The notes beneath the pieces were generated by a model. The model worked only from the letters and a program-made list of their open reading frames with translations. It made no database searches and was not told the DNA's origin. Below, piece by piece: positions 21,974 to 31,166 of a stretch of 64,000 nucleotides of DNA (the stretch's first letter is position 1; every line of letters begins with the position of its first letter). The DNA lies in assembly GCA_020849615.1 (NCBI GenBank), contig JADLFW010000016.1, forward strand, positions 1-64,000. Reading direction: 5' to 3'. Source of the DNA: Phycisphaerales bacterium (GTDB taxonomy: Bacteria; Planctomycetota; Phycisphaerae; Phycisphaerales; UBA1924). The position numbers and the translations under genes were made by a program.

Positions 21974-23581
21974 CTATTCCCTGACGGGAACTCCGCCCCG
22001 CGCCGGCAGCATGATCTCAAAAACCGCCCCCGTCTGCGCACCCCGGTTCCGCGCCAGCAGCACCCCCGAATGCTCCCGCACGATCCCGTCCGCCACCGCC
22101 AGCCCTAAACCTGTCCCGCGCGAGTCCAGCCGGGTGCTCGCGAACGGCTCGAACAGCCTCGGCAGGATCTCCGGCTCGATCCCGGGCCCGTTGTCGATCA
22201 CCGCGATCGACACCCACTCCCGCCCGTCCTTCCGCGAGGCCTCCGCCGAAATCTCCACCGTCGGCGGCTTCGAACTATCGCGGCGCTCCGCCGGGCCCGT
22301 CCGCACCGCATCGATCGCGTTCCGCAGCAGGTTCACCATCACCTGCACCATCCGGTCCCCGTCGCACTCGACCATCAGCCCGGCCGGCACGTGGTTCACG
22401 ATCTCCACCTCCGCAGCCTCCCGGTCCAGCCGCACCAGCGTGATGCCCTCCTCCACGATCGATCGAAACTCCACCGGCCGGGTTTGCGGCGGCCTCACCC
22501 GCGCGAAATCCAGCAGGCTGTCGCTCAACCGCTCCAGGCGGCCCACCACCCGCAGCATCAGGGCCGCCCGGTCGGGGTCCACACCCCCCGCCGGGTTCTG
22601 ATTGAGCTTCTCGACCAGCCCCTTCAGCACCGCCAGCGGCGTGTTGAGTTCGTGCGCGATTCCCGCCGACATCATCCCCAGACTGGCCAGCCGGTCCGCG
22701 TCCGCCAGGTTCCGCCGGGCCATCTCCAGAAGGTGGTTCTTGCGCTTCAGGTCGTTCGCCACAACCTCAAGGCGGCCCAGCGCCTCGGCGAGGTCCCGCT
22801 GGTGCCTCCGCAGCCCCAGGATCGACTCGTTCCGCGATCGCATGATCTCGCCCAGTTCATCGGCGGGGATCGTCGACTCAGGGATCAGTTCCTCGCCGGG
22901 CCGGCCCTCCTGCACCGCCCGCTCGGCCGCCAGCATCCGCCGGATCGGCCCGTACACATGCTGCGGCAGCACGAACACCTCGAGCGCAATCGCCACCAGC
23001 GCATACACGCCCAGCAGGGCCATGATGGTGAAGATGTACAGCCGGAAGACCGCCTCGCGCGCTTCGGGAATCCGCACCTGCGCCAGCAGGAACGACCCCT
23101 CACCGTGCCGCTCCGCCGGATCAAACACCACGGCCCGCGCCCCGGCCTTGGTCGGGCTCGTCGCCACCGGCACGCCGGGCCGCAGCGCCGCCCGGGCCGC
23201 TGTCTCGGCGTCAATCGCCACCTCGCTCGCCGCTCCCCGGCGGATCTCCACGTGGCCCACGTTCCCCGCGATCTGCTGCCCCCACTCCTCCGCCGTCCTC
23301 GCCCCCCCCACCACATCCCGCGCCGCCAGCACATTCGACAGCACCAGCCGGGCCTCGTTCAGCTCCGCCTGCTCGACCACGTTCCCGATCGCCGGCCGCA
23401 TCCCCACCAGCAGAATCGCCGCCAACCCCAGCGAGAACACCGTGTGCAGCACAACGAGCTTCTTGCGGATTCGCATCCCGGCCAGGAGCCCGCGCCCGGT
23501 GACCGCCCTCCCGAGCCGCAGCGTCACCGCAGGCCCCGGCCCGCGGTCACTAATCGCTGTTCCCGACCCGTTCGTGGTCAT
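21974..23581 (-). CDS. Membrane sensor histidine kinase
   Basis: A 535-residue kinase. Membrane helix 1 (KLVVLHTVFSLGLAAILLVG, about 42-62), an extracytoplasmic sensor of about 110 residues, helix 2 (LYIFTIMALLGVYALVAIAL), a HAMP-like linker, a coiled coil, then the dimerisation/phosphoacceptor domain with His310 in GIAHELNTPLAV and the ATPase domain with N box NLLRNAIDAV, DNGPGIEPEILPRLFEPF and GTGLGLAVADGIV. Translation starts at ATG 23581 or the adjacent GTG 23584. It is first in a minus-strand run with its regulator and lpxB, and diverges from the rRNA methyltransferase gene. Confidence 0.92.
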   Translation of the reverse strand: MTTNGSGTAISDRGPGPAVTLRLGRAVTGRGLLAGMRIRKKLVVLHTVFSLGLAAILLVGMRPAIGNVVEQAELNEARLVLSNVLAARDVVGGARTAEEWGQQIAGNVGHVEIRRGAASEVAIDAETAARAALRPGVPVATSPTKAGARAVVFDPAERHGEGSFLLAQVRIPEAREAVFRLYIFTIMALLGVYALVAIALEVFVLPQHVYGPIRRMLAAERAVQEGRPGEELIPESTIPADELGEIMRSRNESILGLRRHQRDLAEALGRLEVVANDLKRKNHLLEMARRNLADADRLASLGMMSAGIAHELNTPLAVLKGLVEKLNQNPAGGVDPDRAALMLRVVGRLERLSDSLLDFARVRPPQTRPVEFRSIVEEGITLVRLDREAAEVEIVNHVPAGLMVECDGDRMVQVMVNLLRNAIDAVRTGPAERRDSSKPPTVEISAEASRKDGREWVSIAVIDNGPGIEPEILPRLFEPFASTRLDSRGTGLGLAVADGIVREHSGVLLARNRGAQTGAVFEIMLPARGGVPVRE

Positions 23582-23613
23582 CACGCCACCGCCCTAACCT
23601 GCTCGCATACCCA

Positions 23614-25020
23614 ATGAGCACACCCGCCCCCCGACATCCTCAATCCTCCCGTAACCGCCCCGCCCCGGCAAGCCGGGCCACCCTCCTCACCTCGGACGCC
23701 GCCCGCAGCACCGCCTACGCCCACCTCGCCGACATCGCCGCGCGGCTCCCGGACCTCGACCCCCGCCCGCTCGCCGATAAAGGCCTGAGCCCCCGCGACG
23801 CCGCGTTCGCCCACGCCATCGTCCACGCCGGGCTGCAGCGCTGGATCACCCTGGCCCACATCGTGTCCGGGTATCTCGCCCGGCCCTTCCCCGACCTGGA
23901 GCCTGCGCTGCGCGGGGCTCTCATCGGCGGGGCAGCGCAGATCCTGTTCCTCGACAAGGTCCCCGTCCACGCCGCGATCAACGAAACAGTCGAATGGGCC
24001 AAGTCCGCCATCAGGCCCGGCGCCGGCTCGATGGTCAACGCTGTCCTCCGCAAGGTCGCCGCCCTCCTCCCGCCGGCCCAGACGCCGCGCCGGGCCTGGA
24101 CGGATCGGCGCGATGAGCTGCTCCTTGCCGATGGATCAGCCCGAGCTCTCAGCGCGGAAATCCTGCCCGAGGAGACACTTGATCGCCTGGCGGTGAACAC
24201 CAGCCACCCGCTGCCCCTGGCCCACGCCTGGACTTCGCGGTTCGGGATCGACATCGCCCGACGCCTGCTGCTGCACAGCCTGTACAACCCCCCCACCGTC
24301 CTCTACACGGCCGCCGCCGTGAATCCCCTGCCCGCTTCGCTTTCGCTGCACCAATCCCCGCACCACCGGGTCTTTACCGGGCCCCGGGCCGAGCTGCAAG
24401 CAATCCTCGCCGAGCGCCCCGATGTCTGGGTCCAGGATGCCGCCTCCTCCATCGCCGTCGCCGCCGCCGCGGACGTCCGACCGGCCCTCATCCTCGACCT
24501 GTGCGCGGGCCAGGGCACCAAGACCCGCCAGCTCGCCCATACGTTCGCCGGCGCCCGCATCATCGCCACCGATACCGACGCCGACCGCCTCTCGACGCTT
24601 CGAAAAGTGTTCTCGGGCTCCAATTCGGTCGAGGTGGTGAAGCCCGCCGAGGTCGCGGCCCGGTGCCCCGCCGGCGCTGACCTGATTCTTCTGGATGTGC
24701 CGTGCTCGAACACCGGCGTTCTGGCCCGGCGGACCGAGGCCAAATACCGGTGGGCGCCCCGGGCGACCGAACGCCTGGTCAAGCTGCAGCGGTCGATCAT
24801 CGAGACTTCGTACCGACTCCTCGCAACCGGCGGGCGGATCCTCTACTCGACGTGCAGTCTGGAAGCGGAGGAAAACGAGCAGCAGGCCGATTGGGCCGCC
24901 CGCCAGCTGGGTCTGCGAATCGCGACATCCCGGCTGACCCTTCCGGATGCCATCCCCGGCGAGGCCGGCGACCGCTACCGCGATGGCTCCTTCCACGCAC
25001 TGCTGACCCGGGATGCGTGA
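23614..25020 (+). CDS. rsmB: 16S rRNA (cytosine-C5)-methyltransferase, RsmB type
   Basis: A 468-residue protein with an N-terminal NusB-like RNA-binding domain (about 30-160, with ALIGGAAQILFLDKVPVHAAINETVEWAK split over its helices) and a C-terminal SAM-dependent methyltransferase: motif I LDLCAGQGTKTRQLA, catalytic motifs LLDVPCSNTGVLARR and LYSTCSLEAEENEQQ with the two conserved cysteines. RsmB methylates C967 of 16S rRNA in other bacteria. The length is near the family's usual 430. Gene neighbours give no operon on the left; the ptsN-like gene follows 95 bp downstream. Confidence 0.88.
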   Translation: MSTPAPRHPQSSRNRPAPASRATLLTSDAARSTAYAHLADIAARLPDLDPRPLADKGLSPRDAAFAHAIVHAGLQRWITLAHIVSGYLARPFPDLEPALRGALIGGAAQILFLDKVPVHAAINETVEWAKSAIRPGAGSMVNAVLRKVAALLPPAQTPRRAWTDRRDELLLADGSARALSAEILPEETLDRLAVNTSHPLPLAHAWTSRFGIDIARRLLLHSLYNPPTVLYTAAAVNPLPASLSLHQSPHHRVFTGPRAELQAILAERPDVWVQDAASSIAVAAAADVRPALILDLCAGQGTKTRQLAHTFAGARIIATDTDADRLSTLRKVFSGSNSVEVVKPAEVAARCPAGADLILLDVPCSNTGVLARRTEAKYRWAPRATERLVKLQRSIIETSYRLLATGGRILYSTCSLEAEENEQQADWAARQLGLRIATSRLTLPDAIPGEAGDRYRDGSFHALLTRDA

Positions 25021-25115
25021 GATCAGGCCCGGCCGCGCGGGCGGGGGTACACTACGAGCCACATTCGGACACCGGCGGCGGTGCTCCGCCCTCCGGCGTG
25101 CACTCGGGACGGCGC

Positions 25116-25577
25116 ATGAACCTATTGGACATCCTCAGCCCCGGTTGTGTCCTCGCCCCCCTGGGGTCGACGGACAAGAAGGGCGTGATCGACGAACTGG
25201 TTGATTGTCTGGTTGGCGCCGGCCGGGTCGCCGATGGCAAGGCTCTCAAGGAAGCCGTGTGGACCCGCGAGCAGACCCGCACCACGGGGATCGGGCACGG
25301 CCTCGCCATCCCGCACGGCAAGTGCCCGGGCATGAGCGCCCTGGCCATGGCCATCGGCAAGCCGCCGCGCCCCATGGACTTCGAGGCGATCGACGGCCAG
25401 CCCGTCAAGCTGGTGGTGCTGCTCGCGAGCCCCCCCGACCGCACCAGCGACCACATCCAGGCCCTGGCGCGGATCAGCCGGCTGATGACGATGGATGAGT
25501 TCCGCGAGCGGATCTACGCCACGCAGTCATCCGCCGAGATCTATGACCTCCTCAAGGCCCATGAGAGCCGCGGCTGA
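25116..25577 (+). CDS. PTS EIIA domain protein (PtsN/fructose type)
   Basis: A 153-residue single-domain EIIA of the fructose/nitrogen family. The phosphorylated His67 lies in GIGHGLAIPHGKCPG, and the ending FRERIYATQSSAEIYDLL is typical. With no EIIB or EIIC transporter beside it, a regulatory role like that of PtsN is likelier than sugar uptake. Its stop overlaps the start of the polyprenyl synthase gene by 17 nt, suggesting coupled expression. Confidence 0.85.
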   Translation: MNLLDILSPGCVLAPLGSTDKKGVIDELVDCLVGAGRVADGKALKEAVWTREQTRTTGIGHGLAIPHGKCPGMSALAMAIGKPPRPMDFEAIDGQPVKLVVLLASPPDRTSDHIQALARISRLMTMDEFRERIYATQSSAEIYDLLKAHESRG

Positions 25578-26508
25578 CAATGCCGGCGACGGCCCCCAGC
25601 CCTCCCGGTGGCCACCCGCGGATGAGGCGGTGTGGCAGCCCGTCGCCGCGATCGACCGGCACCTGACCACCTATGTTGACGGCCTGACCCTGCCTGCCAA
25701 CCTGGTCGATGCGGTGCGCTACGCGCTGATCGGCGGAGGCAAGCGGCTGCGGCCCCTGCTGTGCTGGCACAGCTGCGCAGCCTTGGGCGGGCCGGGGACT
25801 GACAGCCTCGCCGCCGGCACGGCCGTTGAACTCATCCACGCCTTCAGCCTCGTGCACGATGACCTGCCCGCGATGGATGATGATGACCTCCGCCGTGGCC
25901 GCCCCACCCTGCACATCCAAGCTGGCGAGGCGATGGCCATCCTCGCGGGCGACTGCATGCTGGCTTTGGCGTTCGGCGTCCTGAGCGAACGGCACGCCGC
26001 TTCACTGGCCGCCGGGCTCACCCTCGAACTGGTGCAGGGCACCACCGGCATGATCGCCGGGCAGGTGCACGACACGCTCGGTGGATTTGACCCCGCGGTC
26101 ACGCCCGCCCAGCGGGTGGTGCAGATCCACACCAGCAAGACCGGTGCGCTGATCCGGGCCGCGTGCCGGATGGGCGCTCAGGTCGCTCTGGCCGCCGCCC
26201 CCGGCTCGGAGCCGGTCTCCCGGGCGCGCCTGGCGGCCATCACCGCATACGCCGAGGCGGTCGGGCTGATGTTCCAGATCGTGGATGACCTCCTCGATGT
26301 GGAGCAGACCCCGGAAGTCACCGGAAAGCGCACCCGCAAGGACCACGATGCCGGGAAGTTGACCTTCCCGGCGGTCTTCGGAGTGGAAAACGCCCGCGCC
26401 GAAGTCGAACGACTGCGGGCGGCCTCCGTACGTGCCTTGGAGCCCCTCGGAGGGGCCGCCGAACCGCTCCGGCGACTGGCGGAGTTACTTTCCGCGAGAG
26501 ACCGATAA
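25561..26508 (+). CDS. Polyprenyl (farnesyl/geranylgeranyl) diphosphate synthase
   Basis: A 315-residue class I prenyltransferase that condenses isopentenyl diphosphate with allylic diphosphates. Substrate-binding GGGKRLRPLLC, first Asp-rich motif HDDLPAMDDDDLRRGRPT from residue 99, KTGAL with the catalytic Lys, and second Asp-rich motif FQIVDDLLDVEQTPEVTGK are all present. The DDxxxxD form of the first motif is the bacterial IspA type. The ATG at 25561 lies within the ptsN-like gene. Dxs follows 110 bp downstream, forming an isoprenoid supply cluster. Confidence 0.92.
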   Translation: MRAAADNAGDGPQPSRWPPADEAVWQPVAAIDRHLTTYVDGLTLPANLVDAVRYALIGGGKRLRPLLCWHSCAALGGPGTDSLAAGTAVELIHAFSLVHDDLPAMDDDDLRRGRPTLHIQAGEAMAILAGDCMLALAFGVLSERHAASLAAGLTLELVQGTTGMIAGQVHDTLGGFDPAVTPAQRVVQIHTSKTGALIRAACRMGAQVALAAAPGSEPVSRARLAAITAYAEAVGLMFQIVDDLLDVEQTPEVTGKRTRKDHDAGKLTFPAVFGVENARAEVERLRAASVRALEPLGGAAEPLRRLAELLSARDR

Positions 26509-26618
26509 GGCCATTCCCCGCCGCGGCCCGATCTGGAGTCTCGAGTGGCCGCGGGGCGGCGTTCGTTCTAAACTTTCAGAGATTCCTGAAACTATCTCCC
26601 GCTCGGAACCCGACCTCC

Positions 26619-28643
26619 ATGAGATTGCTCCCCAGCCTCACCGGCCCGCAGGATCTGCGTCAGCTCTCCCTCGACGACCTTCAGGAACTCGCGGGGGAGA
26701 TCCGCACGGCGATCTGCGACCAGGTCTCCCGTTCCGGCGGCCACCTTGCCCCCAACCTGGGCGTGGTCGAGCTCTCGATCGCGCTGCACTACGTCTTCGA
26801 CTTCTCGCACGACCGCCTGGTCTTCGATGTCGGTCACCAGTGCTACCCGCACAAGCTGCTCACCGGCCGGCTTCCCCTGCTGCAGCACCTCCGCACCCGC
26901 CGCGGCATGTCCGGCTTCCCCGAGCCCGATGAGTCCCCCTTCGACCTCTTCCGCGTCGGCCACGCCGGCACCGGCATCTCGACCGCCGTCGGCCTCGCAC
27001 GCGGCGACACGCTCAACGCCGAGGCCTACGACCCCGCCGACAACCCGGCGGGCCGGCGCATCGTCGCGTTCATCGGGGATGCCTCGATCGCCAACGGCGT
27101 CGCGATGGAAGGGCTCAACAACGCCGGCACGCTCAACCGCCAGTTCCTCATCGTGCTCAACGACAACGGCATGTCGATCAGCAAGCCCCAGGGCGCCCTG
27201 GCCCAGTACTTCGACCGCGTCCGGATCTCGCACCTCTACTCCGACTTCAAGCGATCGGCCAAGCAGCTCCTCCGCCACGTCCCGGGCGGCTCGCTCATCA
27301 AGGATGCCTACCACCGGGCCGGGGAGGCGACCAAGGCCGTCATCAACGATGGCAACCGCGAATCCGGGTGGTTCGAACACTTCGGGCTCATGACCGTCGG
27401 GCCCATCGACGGCCACGACCTGCCCACGCTCATCGAGTTCCTTACCGAGGCCCGCGACATCGCCCGGCCGATGGTCCTGCACGTCAAGACCATCAAGGGC
27501 AAGGGCTTCCCTTTCAGCGAGAAGGACTCCAGCCGGTTCCATTCCCCCAGCCCGTTCAAGATCCACCTGACCGAAGATGAGGAAGACTGCAAGGTCGAGC
27601 TGAAATCGGGCGGCCGCTCCTTCACCACCGCCTTTGCCGACGCCTTGACCGATCTCATGACTCGCGATCCCAAGGCCGTAGCCTGCACGGCCGCCATGCC
27701 CGAGGGCACGGGCCTCGACAAGGTCATGCCCCGCTTCCCGGACCGCACCTGGGATACCGGCATCTGCGAATCGCACGCCCTGGACATGATGGCGGGGCTG
27801 GCCAAGACCGGCTTCAAACCCTTCCTCGCCGTGTACGCCACGTTCTTCCAGCGGGCCTTTGACCAGGCCTTCCAGGAAGCCGCCCTGCAGGGACTTCCCG
27901 TCCGCCTGTGCCTCGACCGGGCCGGCCTTGTCGGCGGCGATGGCGCGGTCCACCACGGCTTCTGCGACACCGCTTTGCTCCGCACCCTCCCGGGCGCCGC
28001 CATCACGGCCGCCATGGATGAACCCTCACTTGTCGCCGCGCTGGAGTTCATGCGCGGCTACGAAGCGGGGCTGTCCGCCGTGCGATACCCCCGCGACACC
28101 GTCAGCGATCGCTTTTCCGGCGAGGCGTGCCTTCCGTTTGAGCTCGGCCGGGCCCGGTGCCTGACTCCCCGCTTCGAGTCGCTCACCGACCGCCCCGTAG
28201 CCGCCGTGCTGGCCTTCGGCACCCCGGCGATCGCGGCCATGGAAGCCGCCGACCGCCTTGGCGAGGAGTACCCGGTAGCCGTGTACGACGCCCGCTTCGC
28301 CAAGCCCGTCGACCAGGCCCTGATCCGCCGGCTGCTCCAGAACCAGATTCCCATTATCACGGTAGAGGATCACAGCATCATCGGCGGGTTCGGCTCGGCC
28401 GTGCTCGAGGCCGCACAGGAACTGGGCCTTGATGCTTCCAGGGTCGTGCGTCTGGGCCTGCCCGACAGCTGGATCCTGCAGGACTCCCGGGCCCAGCAGC
28501 TCGCCGAGGTCGGCCTCGACGCCGCCGGTATCGCCCTGGCAATCCGTCGCGCGGCCGAAGCCCCGCGGCCCGCCGCTTCCGACACGATGGTCGATTCCGC
28601 GGCTCCCGCCTTCCCCGCCACCGGACCGACCACCGCGATCTGA
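26619..28643 (+). CDS. dxs: 1-deoxy-D-xylulose-5-phosphate synthase
   Basis: A 674-residue thiamine-diphosphate enzyme, first step of the MEP isoprenoid pathway: pyruvate plus glyceraldehyde 3-phosphate to DXP. Seen: SGGHLAPNLGVVELSIAL, the DVGHQCYPHKLLTGR segment, the TPP-binding GDASIANGVAMEGLNNAG...NDNGMSISKP, and the transketolase middle and C-terminal domains (DRAGLVGGDGAVHHG, ITVEDHSIIGGFGSAV). It is about 40 residues longer than usual, with extra residues after residue 125 and at the C-terminus. Transcribed with the prenyltransferase upstream and NAD kinase 49 bp downstream. Confidence 0.95.
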   Translation: MRLLPSLTGPQDLRQLSLDDLQELAGEIRTAICDQVSRSGGHLAPNLGVVELSIALHYVFDFSHDRLVFDVGHQCYPHKLLTGRLPLLQHLRTRRGMSGFPEPDESPFDLFRVGHAGTGISTAVGLARGDTLNAEAYDPADNPAGRRIVAFIGDASIANGVAMEGLNNAGTLNRQFLIVLNDNGMSISKPQGALAQYFDRVRISHLYSDFKRSAKQLLRHVPGGSLIKDAYHRAGEATKAVINDGNRESGWFEHFGLMTVGPIDGHDLPTLIEFLTEARDIARPMVLHVKTIKGKGFPFSEKDSSRFHSPSPFKIHLTEDEEDCKVELKSGGRSFTTAFADALTDLMTRDPKAVACTAAMPEGTGLDKVMPRFPDRTWDTGICESHALDMMAGLAKTGFKPFLAVYATFFQRAFDQAFQEAALQGLPVRLCLDRAGLVGGDGAVHHGFCDTALLRTLPGAAITAAMDEPSLVAALEFMRGYEAGLSAVRYPRDTVSDRFSGEACLPFELGRARCLTPRFESLTDRPVAAVLAFGTPAIAAMEAADRLGEEYPVAVYDARFAKPVDQALIRRLLQNQIPIITVEDHSIIGGFGSAVLEAAQELGLDASRVVRLGLPDSWILQDSRAQQLAEVGLDAAGIALAIRRAAEAPRPAASDTMVDSAAPAFPATGPTTAI

Positions 28644-28692
28644 ACGCCCGCCCGCCCGCCCGGCCCGGCCGCTTCCCGATAGGATGCCCGCC

Positions 28693-29586
28693 ATGGGACG
28701 CGAGGTCCTTCTGCTCACCAACCGTGACCGCCCGGATGCCGCCGCGGCCGCGGATGAAGTGCGCTTCCTGATTTCACGCCGCGGACACCTGGTCGCCGAG
28801 GCCGATGCCGGGCTGACCGCCACCACAGCCGATGGCGGCGGTGCCGACCTGATCGTCGTTCTGGGCGGCGATGGCACGCTGCTATCAGAGGCCCGCCGGT
28901 ACGCATCGCTGGGTTTGCCGATGCTCGGCGTGAACTTCGGAAAGCTCGGCTTCCTGGCCGAGTTTGACCTCGAGTCCCTCCGCCGCCAGGCCGATGCCCT
29001 CTTCGGCGGGGCGACCCTGGCGACCCGCGAGCAGTCGCTCCTGCGCACGCAGGTCATCCCGACGCCCGATATCCCCGCCTCGCGCCGCGGCGACGCCGCA
29101 ACCCTGCCGGGTGAGGCGCTGAACGAATGCGTCATCACCGCCGGGCCGCCCTACAAGCTGGTGTCGATCCGGCTGAGCATCGACGGGCATCCCGGCCCGA
29201 CGCTCGGCGGTGACGGGATGATCGTCTCGACACCCACGGGCTCCACGGCGTACAACCTCTCCGCGGGCGGGCCGATCCTGGCGCCCGATGTCAACGCCTT
29301 CGCGATCACCCCCATCGCCGCCCACTCGCTGGCCTTCCGCCCGATCGTCGTGCCTTCCACCAGCCGCATTGAGCTCACGCTGCTGCGGACCAACCACGAT
29401 GACGACCAGGGCACGACCCTGGTCATCGACGGCCAGATGCAGGCCCGGCTGTACCGGGGCGACCGCGTGCTGCTCACCAGCAGCAACCGGTCCGTGCGCT
29501 TCGTGCGCAACCCGGAAGGCAACTACTGGTCCACGCTCATCGGGAAGCTGAACTGGGCGGCCGCCCCGCGCCTCAGAGCGGAGTAG
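28693..29586 (+). CDS. nadK: NAD kinase
   Basis: A 297-residue enzyme that phosphorylates NAD to NADP. Shows the GGDGT motif at 58-62 ([16 protein letters not shown]), [21 protein letters not shown] with the NE pair, and [33 protein letters not shown] (given in two parts in the family as the Gly-rich substrate loop). The ATG at 28693 is preferred over 28684 because AGGA lies nine bases upstream. It sits directly after dxs, whose pathway consumes NADPH. Confidence 0.92.
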   Translation: MGREVLLLTNRDRPDAAAAADEVRFLISRRGHLVAEADAGLTATTADGGGADLIVVLGGDGTLLSEARRYASLGLPMLGVNFGKLGFLAEFDLESLRRQADALFGGATLATREQSLLRTQVIPTPDIPASRRGDAATLPGEALNECVITAGPPYKLVSIRLSIDGHPGPTLGGDGMIVSTPTGSTAYNLSAGGPILAPDVNAFAITPIAAHSLAFRPIVVPSTSRIELTLLRTNHDDDQGTTLVIDGQMQARLYRGDRVLLTSSNRSVRFVRNPEGNYWSTLIGKLNWAAAPRLRAE

Positions 29587-29743
29587 GTACCCTTCAGCCG
29601 CCTTCATCCCCAGCGGTTTTGCCGGCGAACACATTCCGGCCGGCGGGGACCGCGGTCGGGAAACATACGCGGGGTCGGAAACGTATACGCCGTCGACGGG
29701 CCACGGCTGGCGGGAGTTTCTCCCGGGACGCAGGGACTACGCG

Positions 29744-30481
29744 ATGGTCGGAAGCACTCAACAACCCCGGCCCGGCGATGACCGCCCCCGGCCGCCTGCG
29801 CGGGCCTGCGGAGGCTTTACGCTCATCGAACTGCTCGTCGTCATCGCGATCGTGGCGATGCTTCTGGCCATGCTGCTCCCCAGCCTGTCGGCCGCGCGGG
29901 AATCGGCGCGGACCGCGGCGTGCCTGTCGAACTTGCGGCAGGCCTTCCTGGCGTGCCGCATCTACGCGGATGAGAACAAGGGGCTCGGGCCCGCGCTGGG
30001 CCAGCCCTACACCGCCGCCCCCAACTGGGCCGTCATCGTGCAGCAGTACGCGGGCATGGCGGGCGAGACGCTCGATGAGCTTTCAACCACTCGCTCGGTG
30101 CTCTCGTGCCCGGGAAGCCGCGCCTTCTACGGCCGTCCGATGACCCGCAGCTACGCGATGAACGTGACGGGCCATGCGGGCGGGCCCGGCAACCGCGGCA
30201 GCTACGACCGCGAGGGCACGACAGCGCACGTCCGCTACGACTCGGTGCTGTTCCCGACATCGGCGATCTGCCTGCTCGACTCCGCGGTCGCGCCCATCGA
30301 CGGTGTCGCCCCGCCCTCCACACGCACCGCGAGCGTGATCGACTTCCGCTCGGCCCGGCACGTGAGCGAACGCGTGGGATGGATGCACGCCGGGCGCAAG
30401 GTCTTCGACGTCGCCGCCTACGACGGCTCGGGACGGGGGCTGCGGGCCGTGCCGTCCGCGTGCGAAGCCCCGCTCCCGTGA
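29744..30481 (+). CDS. Type II secretion/type IV pilin-like protein (DUF1559-like)
   Basis: A 245-residue protein with a prepilin leader: a charged 23-residue start, then [21 protein letters not shown] with the cleavage site before Phe and Glu at +5. The N-terminal helix continues into [22 protein letters not shown], the signature of the pseudopilin-like proteins abundant in planctomycetes (DUF1559/H-X9-DG group), including near the end [15 protein letters not shown]. Function of this group is unknown; export and filament or surface assembly are expected. It stands alone. Confidence 0.82.
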   Translation: MVGSTQQPRPGDDRPRPPARACGGFTLIELLVVIAIVAMLLAMLLPSLSAARESARTAACLSNLRQAFLACRIYADENKGLGPALGQPYTAAPNWAVIVQQYAGMAGETLDELSTTRSVLSCPGSRAFYGRPMTRSYAMNVTGHAGGPGNRGSYDREGTTAHVRYDSVLFPTSAICLLDSAVAPIDGVAPPSTRTASVIDFRSARHVSERVGWMHAGRKVFDVAAYDGSGRGLRAVPSACEAPLP

Positions 30482-30490
30482 CGCTCAAGC

Positions 30491-31081
30491 TCAGACGATC
30501 TGCTCGCGCGGCACATCCATCGGGGCCCCCCGCTTCACCGCGCCGAACCAGATGAGGCAGAACACGGGATAGGCCAACCCGAGGACCGTGGCGAAGATGA
30601 AGATCATCAGGAACATGGTGTTGCCGGCCCCCCCCGCCAGGAACTTTCCGCTCGGCGTGTCGGGATTCTGCCGGGCCCATTCCATGATGCGGGCCTGCTC
30701 CTGGAATATCTGATAGGCCCCCAACGCAAACAGCGGCAGCGAGATCACCGCGTACGCCAGATGCAGCGTCTTGGCGACAGGCTTACGGGCCAGCAGCATG
30801 ATGCCCGCTGTCAGCAGCAGCACCGTGTTCAGAATCCCGGCCCCCTGACTGGCGAGCATCAGCGGTGTGATCGGCGCCGGGGGCGGCTGCTGAGCGGCCA
30901 TCTCCGGTGTTGTGAGATACGACTTGATCAGCGGATTGGCCACGCCGCACAACCCGCACATCAGGCCCAGCGACGCCCAGACGACACTGATCGTCCCGAC
31001 CACCTTGGGCCACTGCGGCGGCTCGAGCAGTTCGTCGCCCTCGAACATCGCCGCGTCGGGATCTCGCTGGGTGTCTGCCAC
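30491..31081 (-). CDS. Hypothetical four-helix membrane protein
   Basis: A 196-residue protein with an acidic cytoplasmic start (FEGDELLEPPQWPK) and four membrane helices: GTISVVWASLGLMCGLCGVA, LMLASQGAGILNTVLLLTAGIMLL, LHLAYAVISLPLFALGAYQIF and MFLMIFIFATVLGLAYPVFCLIW. No catalytic motif or named family is recognised. It lies 85 bp downstream of pheS on the same strand, where pheT would be expected. Confidence 0.7.
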   Translation of the reverse strand: MADTQRDPDAAMFEGDELLEPPQWPKVVGTISVVWASLGLMCGLCGVANPLIKSYLTTPEMAAQQPPPAPITPLMLASQGAGILNTVLLLTAGIMLLARKPVAKTLHLAYAVISLPLFALGAYQIFQEQARIMEWARQNPDTPSGKFLAGGAGNTMFLMIFIFATVLGLAYPVFCLIWFGAVKRGAPMDVPREQIV

Positions 31082-31166
31082 GGGTGATCTCCTCCACTCG
31101 TCGGACGGGCCGAGTCTGAAGATACCAGCCCCGGCCCGACCGTGTTACGCAGGGCGACGGGCGGGC

